The translations under genes were made by a program, and so were the position numbers. A stretch of DNA of 64,000 nucleotides, from assembly GCF_018986435.1 (NCBI RefSeq), contig NZ_JAHMIN010000001.1:27003-91002 (forward strand), given 5' to 3'. A model generated the notes under the pieces. The model did not search any database. It was not told the origin of the DNA and saw only the letters and a program-made list of their open reading frames with translations. The stretch is from Hahella sp. HN01. GTDB lineage: Bacteria; Pseudomonadota; Gammaproteobacteria; Pseudomonadales; Oleiphilaceae. Positions 1-8,240 of this stretch are shown in pieces (positions within the stretch are counted from its first letter, which is position 1; the number at the start of each line of letters is the position of its first letter).

Positions 1-221
1 ACAACAAAAGTCGTAATCAAAGTATTAACTCCCCATTTCGAAGGGAACTAATCTCAAAGATAAAAGTTAAACAAAAAGTTAAATATATAAAGAAACGGAG
101 AACATTCGCCGCTTCACCTAATCCATTTGTTTTACAACGATCATAGTCCATTGACATCAGGCGAACCGAGGCTTGAAGGGTTGCTTTCGCCTTGTCAAAA
201 GATAAATAGAAGGAGAGACTT

Positions 222-1841
222 ATGAACTTCACCGCTTCCGTCATTCAAAAATCAGAACTTTCCCAATCTATACAGAAGTTTCGTTTAGAACCTCTGCAAG
301 GTTTATCTCCCAAAGATCAAATAAAATTTATCCAATATGGCCAGGGCGAATATAAGACGCCGCCCTTTAGCAATATATATTTAGCCATAGAACAAAGTAT
401 GAGGACCTTTGCAGATCAAACCGCCGTCGAGCATCTGGGCGAAAAGATCAGTTATGGCGAACTGCAAAAGCAAGTGGATTTTCTCGCAGGCGTTTTGATT
501 TCGGCGGGTGTAAAAAAAGGAGACCATGTCGCTCTGTTTGTGCGTCGCTCCATCCCCATGGTGGTTGGCGTTCTGGCGACGCTCAAGGTCGGGGCCGCCT
601 ATGTGCCGCAGGACGTGAAGATCTGCCCGCAGGAACAGTTAAAGCTCGTCGCGCAATCCTCCGCCGCCAGGGTGATGCTTACCCTTTCTGAATACTATGA
701 CAGCGTGCCGGTTCCTCCAGACTGCGAACGCCTGTGTATCGATGAAATCCTGAGCCGCCGGACATGCGCCGATAGCGCCCCTATTCCTCCGACTTTTCCG
801 TCAGTAGAGGAAGATGACGCCTGCTTCGTGCTGTTCACCTCCGGTACAACCGGAGCGCCCAACGGCGTCAAAGTCACGCATGGCAATGTCTGCAACCTGC
901 TGCTGACCGCGCCGGGCGATCTGGGCATTCAACCCGGAGAAAAAGTCGCGCAGATCTTGAATATCGCCTTCGATATGGCCGCCTGGGAGATCCTGACCAC
1001 CCTCGCCCACGGTGGAGAATTGATTATCCGCGGCTGCGATTTTCAGGAAACGGTCAGCCGCGCCAATGTGGTGATCGCCACCCCCAGTATTTTGAGCAAA
1101 CTCGATCCCGCCGCCTGCCCCAACCTCCGTGCAGTCGCAGTCGCGGGGGAAGCCTGCCCCGAGCCGCTGGCGAGAAAATGGGCCGCCTATTGTGAGTTCT
1201 ATAACTGCTGCGGTCCCACTGAAGTGACCATTGTGAACACCATGGGACGCTACCTACCGGATCAGGGCCCGCTGAGCATCGGAGCCCCCACGCCGAACAA
1301 TACGGTCTACATCTTAAACGATTCACTAAAACCCTGCGCCATCGGCGAAGTGGGCGAAATGTGGGCTGGCGGCGCCTGCGTCACAGCGGGTTATATCAAC
1401 AACGATGTACTCAATGAAGACCGCTATCGCCACGATCCCTTTCTGGATAACGGCGGCAAAATGTTCCGCACCCGCGACCTGGGGCGCTGGCTGGGAAATG
1501 GCGAACTGGAGCATTTGGGCCGCACTGACGATCAGGTCAAGGTCCGGGGGTTCCGGGTCGAGCTGAACTCGGTTTCCTGCGCCATAGAAGCCCTGCCCGG
1601 ATGTCAGCAGGCGGTGGTGATCAAACACACCAGCCGCGACCTCGCCGCCTTCGTCAAACCCGCCAGCGTCAATCCTGCTCTGGTAAAGCAGGCCGTCGCG
1701 GCAAAGCTCCCTTATTACTGCATCCCCGATAAAGTCCTGGCTCTGGACGAGTTCCCCATGACCCCGCGGGGCAAGGTCGATAAGAAGCGCCTGGAGGAAA
1801 TGCTGGCGAATATCCCCGCCTCGCAGGAGGTTCCGGCATGA
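222..1841 (+). CDS. AMP-binding (adenylation domain) enzyme, TmpL-like N-terminal half
   Basis: A 539-residue ANL-superfamily enzyme expected to activate a carboxylic or amino acid as its adenylate. The core motifs are in order: P-loop FTSGTTGAPNG near residue 205, GPTEVTIVN near 331, the RDLGRWL...GRTDDQVKVRGFRVE hinge region near 420-445, and PRGKVDKK with the catalytic lysine near 521. There is no carrier-protein or condensation domain, so this is a stand-alone adenylating enzyme of the NRPS type. An AGAAGGAGAG ribosome site sits just before the ATG. The stop overlaps the start of the next gene (ATGA), so the two are translationally coupled. In fungal TmpL an AMP-binding domain like this is fused to a membrane flavoprotein like the next gene. 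The substrate cannot be read from sequence. Confidence 0.9.
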   Translation: MNFTASVIQKSELSQSIQKFRLEPLQGLSPKDQIKFIQYGQGEYKTPPFSNIYLAIEQSMRTFADQTAVEHLGEKISYGELQKQVDFLAGVLISAGVKKGDHVALFVRRSIPMVVGVLATLKVGAAYVPQDVKICPQEQLKLVAQSSAARVMLTLSEYYDSVPVPPDCERLCIDEILSRRTCADSAPIPPTFPSVEEDDACFVLFTSGTTGAPNGVKVTHGNVCNLLLTAPGDLGIQPGEKVAQILNIAFDMAAWEILTTLAHGGELIIRGCDFQETVSRANVVIATPSILSKLDPAACPNLRAVAVAGEACPEPLARKWAAYCEFYNCCGPTEVTIVNTMGRYLPDQGPLSIGAPTPNNTVYILNDSLKPCAIGEVGEMWAGGACVTAGYINNDVLNEDRYRHDPFLDNGGKMFRTRDLGRWLGNGELEHLGRTDDQVKVRGFRVELNSVSCAIEALPGCQQAVVIKHTSRDLAAFVKPASVNPALVKQAVAAKLPYYCIPDKVLALDEFPMTPRGKVDKKRLEEMLANIPASQEVPA

Positions 1842-3217
1842 CGGCCTCCTTATCCAAGACGGCGTTGCAATATGCGCCCAAGGCGCCGCCGCAGAAAAAG
1901 CACATTGACCTGTCCCGCATCAAGATGCCGCAGCAACACCCTTGGCACAAATGGGCCCGGCATCCGAAGGTGATGCCTTATAACCGTCTCGCCGTACTGA
2001 TGACCGCCTTTAATATCGGCGCGCTGTACTGGCTGACAAATGGCGGCTGGCGCGTAGACCAACTGCCGATGGAAACCGTGCTGAACGGCGCCCTTGTCAA
2101 TTTCACCATCGCCATTCTGATTCGACAGCAGTATGTCGTTAATGCGCTGTTCGCCATCGCCACCAGCATGCCCACCCACTGGCCGCTGAAATGGCGCTGG
2201 GCCATGGGCAAGGTGTATCACTTTGGCGGAATCCATGTCGGAGGGTTCTTTTGCGGTACCTTGTGGTACGCCGCGTTCACGGTTTTCAGCCTGCTCGGAA
2301 GCTATGCCGCCCTGCCCTCGTCGATACCGATATTGGCGTCTGTTCATCTGAGCATACTGACTCTGATGATCATTCTCGCGCTGCCCGACCTGCGCGCCAA
2401 ATATCACGATCAGTTCGAGTTCTCCGCACGCTTCGGAAGTTGGGCGTCCGTCCTCCTGTTTTGGGCGCAGACGCTTATTCTGAGCGCGGCGGCGCACCCT
2501 GTCAGCGAGCTGCCGTCTGCGCTGGCGACCTCGCCTCAGGTGTGGGCGCTGGCGGCGGTGACCCTCAGCATCCTGGCGCCCTGGCTGCGCCTGCGCAAAG
2601 TGGAAGTGACCATCCACAAACCTTCGAACCATGCCGTCATCGCCGACTTTAATTATGGTGTGACGCCCTTCGCCGGCTCATCGACGGATCTCAGTTTGAA
2701 CCCGCTGTTTGAGTGGCATGCGTTCGCCAATATTCCGTTGCCGGGTCGGGAAGGTTTTCAGTTGGCCATATCCCGGGCTGGCGACTGGACGGGGGCGTTC
2801 ATCGATAACCAGCCCCGCAAAGTGTGGGTCAAGGGTATTCCCACCGCGGGGGTCGGCAATATCGAAACCCTGTTCAAAAAGGTGGTATGGATCGCCACAG
2901 GCAGCGGCATCGGTCCCTGCCTGCCGCATCTGGTTGCGCAAGGCGTGCCGGCAAAGCTGGTGTGGGCGACGCGCAATCCCCGCAAAACCTACGGCGATGA
3001 GTTGGTAAACGACATTAAAGCCGCTCACCCGGACGCCTTGATCTGGGACACCGACACTCATGGCAAACCCGACCTCTCCAGACTGGCCTATCTGGCTTAT
3101 CGCGATACCGGCGCTGAAGCGGTTATCTGCATCTCAAACAAAAAGGTCACCTGGAACGTTGTTTATGAACTGGAAAGCCGCGGCATTCCCGCCTTTGGCG
3201 CCATTTGGGATTCTTGA
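1838..3217 (+). CDS. Six-helix membrane oxidoreductase with C-terminal FAD/NAD(P)-binding region, TmpA/TmpL-like
   Basis: 459 residues. The N-terminal ~250 residues hold about six hydrophobic segments, with histidines such as YHFGGIHVGG and RAKYHDQFEF. The C-terminal half resembles a ferredoxin-NADP reductase module: a glycine-rich nucleotide motif GSGIGPCLPHL lies near residues 355-365. Overall this matches the fungal integral-membrane flavoproteins TmpA and TmpL, distant relatives of ferric reductases that affect redox homeostasis and development. The gene starts inside the stop codon of the adenylation gene. The coupling suggests the two proteins work as a complex equivalent to the single-chain TmpL. 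Electron acceptor and substrate are unknown; a classic ferric reductase is possible but less likely given the adenylation partner. Confidence 0.75.
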   Translation: MTASLSKTALQYAPKAPPQKKHIDLSRIKMPQQHPWHKWARHPKVMPYNRLAVLMTAFNIGALYWLTNGGWRVDQLPMETVLNGALVNFTIAILIRQQYVVNALFAIATSMPTHWPLKWRWAMGKVYHFGGIHVGGFFCGTLWYAAFTVFSLLGSYAALPSSIPILASVHLSILTLMIILALPDLRAKYHDQFEFSARFGSWASVLLFWAQTLILSAAAHPVSELPSALATSPQVWALAAVTLSILAPWLRLRKVEVTIHKPSNHAVIADFNYGVTPFAGSSTDLSLNPLFEWHAFANIPLPGREGFQLAISRAGDWTGAFIDNQPRKVWVKGIPTAGVGNIETLFKKVVWIATGSGIGPCLPHLVAQGVPAKLVWATRNPRKTYGDELVNDIKAAHPDALIWDTDTHGKPDLSRLAYLAYRDTGAEAVICISNKKVTWNVVYELESRGIPAFGAIWDS

Positions 3218-3228
3218 GGAGATTGATC

Positions 3229-4014
3229 ATGACTACACTAATACAACAAACCAGCGTCAACGGCGTCACGACCTTGACGATCAACCGCCCGGATAAACTG
3301 AACGCCTTATCGCCCGAGCTTTTTGTCGAGTTAAAAGCCATTCTGTTGCGCCTGCAGGAGCCGGGTTTCCCTGTCCGCGGCGTGATTCTGACCGGCTCCG
3401 GCGAAAAAGCGTTCATCGCTGGCGCGGATATCGCCGCCATGCAGCAAATGTCTCCTGAAGAAGGCGAACGATTCGCCGCCCAGGGACAGGAGATCACCGC
3501 CTTACTGGAGGCGCTGCCCATTCCGGTCATCGCCTGCGTGAACGGCTACGCCCTTGGCGGCGGCTGTGAGCTGGCGATGGCCTGCGACTTCATCTATTGC
3601 ACCGAGCGCGCCCAGTTTGGCCAGCCGGAAGTCTCATTAGGCCTGACGCCCTGCTTTGGCGGCTGCGTGCGTCTGAGCCGTTTCGTCGGCGCCGGACGCG
3701 CCCGCGAACTGATCTATACCGGCCGTCGTATCGACGCAGGCGAGGCGCTGCGAATCGGCCTGGTCAACCGCGTGTTCTCCGACGCCGACGCCATGCTGGC
3801 CGCCGCCCGGGATATCCTGCTGCAATGTAAAAGTCAGTCTCCCGTGGCTATTTCCCTGTGTAAACACACCATCAACGCCAGTTACGGGCGCACTACTGAT
3901 GAAGCGCTGGAAGTGGAGAAAAACGCTTTTCGGCGCACTTTCGAAAGCGCTGACAAGCAGGAAGGCGTGCAGGCGTTTGTTGAAAAGCGTCCCGCCGTTT
4001 TTCCTGGCAGGTGA
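3229..4014 (+). CDS. Enoyl-CoA hydratase/isomerase family protein
   Basis: A 261-residue crotonase-fold enzyme. From the chosen ATG, the oxyanion-hole segment EKAFIAGADIAAM and the motif NGYALGGGCELAMACDF are present. The two glutamates used by true hydratases are kept: Glu114 in GGGCE and Glu134 in GQPEVSLG. It therefore probably hydrates a short or medium 2-enoyl-CoA. I chose the internal ATG because TTGAGGAGATTG lies directly upstream; an in-frame start 24 bases earlier would run into the preceding gene. It lies only 11 bases after the membrane oxidoreductase and closes the operon, so its substrate may be the acyl product made by the adenylation/oxidoreductase pair. Confidence 0.9.
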   Translation: MTTLIQQTSVNGVTTLTINRPDKLNALSPELFVELKAILLRLQEPGFPVRGVILTGSGEKAFIAGADIAAMQQMSPEEGERFAAQGQEITALLEALPIPVIACVNGYALGGGCELAMACDFIYCTERAQFGQPEVSLGLTPCFGGCVRLSRFVGAGRARELIYTGRRIDAGEALRIGLVNRVFSDADAMLAAARDILLQCKSQSPVAISLCKHTINASYGRTTDEALEVEKNAFRRTFESADKQEGVQAFVEKRPAVFPGR

Positions 4015-4071
4015 AAGAAAAGAGAGGAGTAACGGCGGATTAACCTGCTAGTGAAAACCAGCTGATCTAAC

Positions 4072-4100
4072 GAGGCGTGCGCAGTCCCAGCGCGCCTCTT
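4072..4100 (+). terminator. Rho-independent terminator candidate
   Basis: A nine-base-pair stem (GAGGCGTGC with GCGCGCCTC, one G-U pair) closes a nine-base loop and is followed by a pyrimidine-rich TTCTCTCTCCCTC tract. It probably ends the adenylation/oxidoreductase/hydratase operon before the PilZ gene. Confidence 0.55.
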
Positions 4101-4187
4101 CTCTCTCCCTCTCGCTCATTTTGTGGTCTACACTGATAAGAAGTCCGCGTCCGCCTGACATTAATTCGAAGCGAGCCCAATGTTGTT

Positions 4188-4460
4188 ATGAGTAGAGAAA
4201 AGCGTAACTCCCCCCGCATCAAAGCTAATTTCCGGGTTGAGCTATCCAGCCCGCAATTGGGCGTTATCGAAACCCGGACCCGGGATGTTTCCGATGGCGG
4301 GGCCTTCGTTATCATCGCCGAAGAAACCACGCCGGAATTGCACATGAAAGTGCAGATTCGCGTACTGGATCTGCCCGGAGAGCCCGGTCAATCGGTGGAA
4401 AGCGAAGTAGTGAGAATTGAGAATGAAGGGGTAGGATTGCGATTCATTCCGAAAGACTGA
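4188..4460 (+). CDS. PilZ domain protein (cyclic di-GMP binding)
   Basis: A 90-residue single-domain PilZ protein. Both parts of the cyclic-di-GMP binding signature are present: RxxxR as Arg6-Asn-Ser-Pro-Arg10 and DxSxxG as Asp33-Val-Ser35-Asp-Gly-Gly38, followed by the usual beta-barrel. Such small proteins act as cytoplasmic effectors that relay cyclic di-GMP levels to partners such as motility or polysaccharide machinery. No neighbour identifies a partner. It is a stand-alone gene between a terminator and the convergent VOC-like gene. Confidence 0.9.
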   Translation: MSREKRNSPRIKANFRVELSSPQLGVIETRTRDVSDGGAFVIIAEETTPELHMKVQIRVLDLPGEPGQSVESEVVRIENEGVGLRFIPKD

Positions 4461-4476
4461 TTTTGCAGCCTCTCGG

Positions 4477-4866
4477 TTACGAGGCAGGCTCTTCAGGCGG
4501 TTCGTCCAGTTTGTTCTTTTTGCTCTTCTTGTCTTTATTCTTGCCCGGCTTGTAATCCGTCTCCGGCCATGCGGACTTTATTTCCGCCGCTTGCTGCGAA
4601 GCGGAGAACTCTTCCCACAAAATGCCATTGCAGTCTTTATCGCAGGTGAAGAATTTGGCTTCAGAGTCTTCCCAGCCCAGATGACGTAGACGTCCGCCTT
4701 CGCCAGGCGCAGTCTTACGAATAGAAAAGTTCAGCTCCTTGGTGCGCCATAGCGCATATTCACCCGGCACCACAACATCAGCGGGACGCCCCAGCCTTTC
4801 GTTGTACTCCTCCACCGACTGCTCAATATCGATGACGGCAATGGCCAGATGAAATTTTTTGCTCAT
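4477..4866 (-). CDS. VOC/glyoxalase-fold-like protein with charged C-terminal tail
   Basis: 129 residues from the chosen start. The N-terminus, KFHLAIAVIDIEQSVEEYNERLG, resembles the first beta-alpha-beta unit of glyoxalase/bleomycin-resistance (VOC) domains. Later parts (ALWRTKELNFSIRK, LRHLGWE) fit a single such module. The last ~30 residues are lysine-rich, then acidic and proline-rich (KNKDKKSKKNK...PPEEP), and look disordered. The ATG at 4866 is preferred over one six codons upstream because AAGGAG falls between the two and is correctly spaced for the inner one. No catalytic metal triad is obvious, so no reaction can be assigned. Confidence 0.65.
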   Translation of the reverse strand: MSKKFHLAIAVIDIEQSVEEYNERLGRPADVVVPGEYALWRTKELNFSIRKTAPGEGGRLRHLGWEDSEAKFFTCDKDCNGILWEEFSASQQAAEIKSAWPETDYKPGKNKDKKSKKNKLDEPPEEPAS

Positions 4867-5411
4867 ACAATGAGGCTCCTTCACTTACAAAAATTCGAGG
4901 CTTTGAGTGTGATAATACAACACCAAGGCGCACATGGGGTTGAACCCGTGCTGATTCCAGAATGACAGGGGGATGATAGAACAACGGAAGGGAAGCATAC
5001 CGAAAAAAAATACCGGGCGGCCAGCGGAGATTCCACCTGCCTATCCCGGTTTAACATGGACAATAACGTCCATCACTCAGCGTTCACACACCATTGAAGG
5101 TCGTTCCCGGTAGTGTCTATACGACCGGGGCACAAAAAGAACCTCTGAAAACTCAGGGGCCCTCCCTATGCTCGCGGGAATAGCCCAGCTAGTCCCGTCG
5201 TTATAGTAGCAAAGGCCCCATACCGTAAAACCCCGACCTTAGTCTAAACCTTGGCCGGCCCGGCGTTTCGATCCAGTGGCGATGCGCCCTCGCCGTTTTT
5301 CTCATGCAAATTGATCTACGCCAAGCCTGGCGGCGGGACGCAGTACAACTAAAGACGTATAGTTTAGGAACACGCGCCTATTTATAAATAAGTTTAAAAA
5401 AGGTCGCCCCT
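4867..5411. other. Non-coding region with several stable hairpins
   Basis: About 545 bases without a credible gene. Between 5106 and 5219 there are three nested or consecutive stems: CCCGGT/ACCGGG (5106-5111 with 5124-5129), GGGGCC/GGCCCC (5156-5161 with 5214-5219), and inside it CGGGA-TAGC/GCTA-TCCCG (5175-5197, three-base loop with one mismatch). These could be part of a structured 5' leader or a small RNA upstream of the CBS/DUF294 gene. The last 50 bases before that gene are AT-rich and probably hold its promoter. Confidence 0.4.
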
Positions 5412-7382
5412 ATGTCCGATTCATCCCCTGACAACACGCCAAACGGAGTTTCCCGGACGCTGCTGGCGGAAGCCTCTGGCGCAGACAGCGCCATCCCTCA
5501 GAATATCCGCTCCCTGATGAATTTTCTGCGCACCTTCGTTCCTTTCAAGCAAATGGACGACGGCCCACTGGCGACGCTGCTGGAAAAATCCAGTATCGAG
5601 TTTTTCCCCGCCGACGCACCGATCATCGGACCGGAAGATGGCGCACCGGAGAAGTTCTATATCGTGAAGCAGGGGTATATCGTCGGCGAACGCGACAGCT
5701 ACCGCCACGCCAACGAACTCCCCACATTCGACATCGGCCCCGGCGCCTGTTTCCCGGTAGCGGCGCTACTTGGCGAACGCCCTACCCGCACGTTGCACAA
5801 AGCTCAGGAAGACACGTTCTGCATTACCTGCAGCAAAGAGCACTTTTCCCGCATGCTGGCGGTCTGCCCGGTATTCCGCGATTTCTGTCTGCGCGGGGTC
5901 AGCAGCCTGCTGGACCAGGTCAACCGGCAGATACAGGCGCAAGCGCAGTCCACCCTGGGCGAAGACTATTCTCTCAATACGCCGCTGAGCCAGTTTATTG
6001 AACGTCAGGCCGTACATTGCGAGCCGACGCTGAGCATTCGCAAAGCGGTCAGGATCATGGATGAACGAGGCGTCGGCTCCATGGTGGTGACGGACGCCAA
6101 TCGCAAACCCATCGGCATATTTACGTTAAGGGACTTGCGTCGCTTTATCGCCGATCCCGGCGCGGATCTGGATGCGCCCATATCCAGTCGCATGAACGCG
6201 GACCCGATTTCCCTGTCGCCGGACGCTACCGCCTTTGAAGCAGCGTTGATCATGGCGAAACATCATTTCGCCCATGTTCTTATCGCGGAGAATGACAAAC
6301 TGCTGGGCGTTGTTTCCGAGCGCGACCTGTTTTCCCTGCAGCGGGTCAATCTGGTGCATATCGCCCGCACGCTGGCGAACGCGCCCTCAGTAGACGCTTT
6401 GGCGGCATTGCAGAGCGATGTGGCGCGCTTGGCGGAAACCATGATCGCCCACGGAGCCAGCGCCGAGCAGCTCAACCATATTGTGACCCTGCTGAACGAT
6501 TACAGCACCCATCAGGTCATCCAGCTGATCATCAAAGAACAAGGCGACCCAGGCGTGCCGTTTAGCTGGATTACGTTCGGCAGCGCCGGCAGGCGCGAGC
6601 AAACCCTGCTGACGGACCAGGATAACGGCATCATTTTCGAGCTGGAGGATTCGCGCCTGTGGGAGTCGGCCCGTCAGCGCTTGCTGCCCCTGGCCTCGCG
6701 CATCAACGCGGCTCTGGACCAGTGTGGATTTACGCTCTGTAAGGGCAACATCATGGCGGGCAATCCCAAACTGTGTCTGAGCGCGCAGGAGTGGGAGCAG
6801 CGCTTCAATGGCTTTATTGACGCCGCAACGCCGCAGAACGTACTCAACTCCTGCATCTTCTTCGACCTGAGAACGCAGTGGGGCGATGCGACGCTGGCGA
6901 GCCGTATGTTCGCCCCTATCCGTCGTCGCATCCAGCAGCACACACTGTTTCAACGCATGCTGGCGACGGCGGCGCTGGAACATCGGCCTCCTCTGGGATT
7001 ATTCAAAGGATTCGTCACCCGTAAAGAGCATGGCTTGGAAGGCGTGGACCTGAAAAAGCAGGGGCTGACGCCCTTTGTCGACGCCGCCCGGGTCCTGTCA
7101 CTCGCTCACGGAGTGGAAGCCTCCAACACCATTTATCGGCTGCGCCAGCTCAGCGAAGCCAATGTTCTGGAAACCCGGGATGCGCGCGCCTGGGAAGAAG
7201 CATTCGACTTCATTCAACTGCTGCGCCTGCGACATCACCTGCACTGCAAGCGGGAAGGCAAGAAACTGACCAACCTGGTGGCGCCCAATGCGCTCAACGA
7301 TCTCGACCAGCGCATTCTGAAGGAAGCGTGTCGCCAGGCCCAACGACTACAAAGGAAGCTCGCCTGGAGTTATCAATTATGA
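5412..7382 (+). CDS. Cyclic-nucleotide-binding/CBS/DUF294 putative nucleotidyltransferase
   Basis: 656 residues with a recognisable domain order: a cNMP-binding (CAP-type) beta barrel at about 50-150, two CBS domains at about 200-320, a DUF294 nucleotidyltransferase core at about 345-500, and a helical DUF294 C-terminal domain to the end. The nucleotidyltransferase signature GSAGRREQTLLTDQDNG near 395 carries the GS and the Asp-x-Asp metal ligands, so the protein is GlnD/GlnE-like in its core and may transfer a nucleotide in response to ligand binding by the CBS or cNMP domains. It overlaps the exonuclease gene by four bases; this pair recurs in gammaproteobacteria, often close to acetate uptake genes. 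The target is unknown. Confidence 0.85.
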   Translation: MSDSSPDNTPNGVSRTLLAEASGADSAIPQNIRSLMNFLRTFVPFKQMDDGPLATLLEKSSIEFFPADAPIIGPEDGAPEKFYIVKQGYIVGERDSYRHANELPTFDIGPGACFPVAALLGERPTRTLHKAQEDTFCITCSKEHFSRMLAVCPVFRDFCLRGVSSLLDQVNRQIQAQAQSTLGEDYSLNTPLSQFIERQAVHCEPTLSIRKAVRIMDERGVGSMVVTDANRKPIGIFTLRDLRRFIADPGADLDAPISSRMNADPISLSPDATAFEAALIMAKHHFAHVLIAENDKLLGVVSERDLFSLQRVNLVHIARTLANAPSVDALAALQSDVARLAETMIAHGASAEQLNHIVTLLNDYSTHQVIQLIIKEQGDPGVPFSWITFGSAGRREQTLLTDQDNGIIFELEDSRLWESARQRLLPLASRINAALDQCGFTLCKGNIMAGNPKLCLSAQEWEQRFNGFIDAATPQNVLNSCIFFDLRTQWGDATLASRMFAPIRRRIQQHTLFQRMLATAALEHRPPLGLFKGFVTRKEHGLEGVDLKKQGLTPFVDAARVLSLAHGVEASNTIYRLRQLSEANVLETRDARAWEEAFDFIQLLRLRHHLHCKREGKKLTNLVAPNALNDLDQRILKEACRQAQRLQRKLAWSYQL

Positions 7383-8071
7383 CCTTGGATCAATTAACGG
7401 ACTTTTTTTCCATGGACGCAGACGTCAAAGCCCTCACGCGCTGGTCGCCGCCTCCGCCGGGGCAGGCGCTTGAAGACATACGCTGGGTAACGGCGGATGT
7501 GGAGACAACCGGCCTTAACACAAAAAAGGATGTGGTGATCGCTATCGGCGCAGTGGAAATCGACGGCCTGAGCATCTGCCTGGAACAGACATTCGAACTG
7601 GTGATCAATGCTGACGCGCGCCTGGAAAACGACAATATTCTGATCCACGGCCTGTCCCAACAAACCCTCAGCCAGGGCGTACAGCCCAAAGAAGCAATTC
7701 ATTCCTTTCTTAACTATGCGCACGGCGCCGTCCTGCTAGCCTTTCATGCGCCCTTCGACAAGGCCATGCTGGAAAAAGAAGTCCGCGCGCATCTGGGCGT
7801 CAGTTGCCGGCTGCCATTCTACGACGTGGCGGAATGGCTGAAAGCGCTTTGTCCGGAAGCGCCCTCCCATCTGCGCAGCCTGGATGACTGGTCCCACTAT
7901 TTCGGCCTCTATAACGATCAACGCCATCATGCCGCCTGCGACGCCATGGCCGCCGCTGAACTGGCGTTAATCTGCCTGCAAAAAGCCTGCAGCCAAGGCG
8001 TGACGACCTGGAAAGGACTGCAGGATAAAGTCGCCGCGCGGATCAAACTGGAAAAAATGCGCGCTCATTGA
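7379..8071 (+). CDS. DnaQ-like 3'-5' exonuclease (DEDDh family)
   Basis: 230 residues. The three exonuclease motifs are visible: DVETTGL (ExoI, Asp-x-Glu), HAPFDKAML (ExoII) and HHAACDAMA (ExoIII, His-x4-Asp), which defines the DEDDh class related to the polymerase III epsilon subunit. The start is the ATG whose last two bases are shared with the stop of the DUF294 gene (TTATGA); a longer in-frame version would overlap that gene by over 50 bases. The N-terminal extension before motif I (about 35 residues) is typical of the copy paired with DUF294 proteins rather than of replicative DnaQ. Confidence 0.9.
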   Translation: MTLDQLTDFFSMDADVKALTRWSPPPPGQALEDIRWVTADVETTGLNTKKDVVIAIGAVEIDGLSICLEQTFELVINADARLENDNILIHGLSQQTLSQGVQPKEAIHSFLNYAHGAVLLAFHAPFDKAMLEKEVRAHLGVSCRLPFYDVAEWLKALCPEAPSHLRSLDDWSHYFGLYNDQRHHAACDAMAAAELALICLQKACSQGVTTWKGLQDKVAARIKLEKMRAH

Positions 8072-8240
8072 CAAAAAGCGAACAGGAAACAGATCCCCAG
8101 CAGTGATACCATAACGCCCTTGCGCCGGACTGCGCCTGTTCGTCACCGCGCACCGCCCGCAATCAGTGTCCGTTGCGTCATGGGAGAGCCTACGCGCCCT
8201 CTCCCGCCACGACGGAAGCACACCGTTAAATACAGCGAGA

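Noticed and set aside
1850-2632. A 260-codon minus-strand frame over the membrane oxidoreductase
   Set aside because: Shadow of the real gene, rich in Arg/Gln, no ribosome site and no homology pattern.
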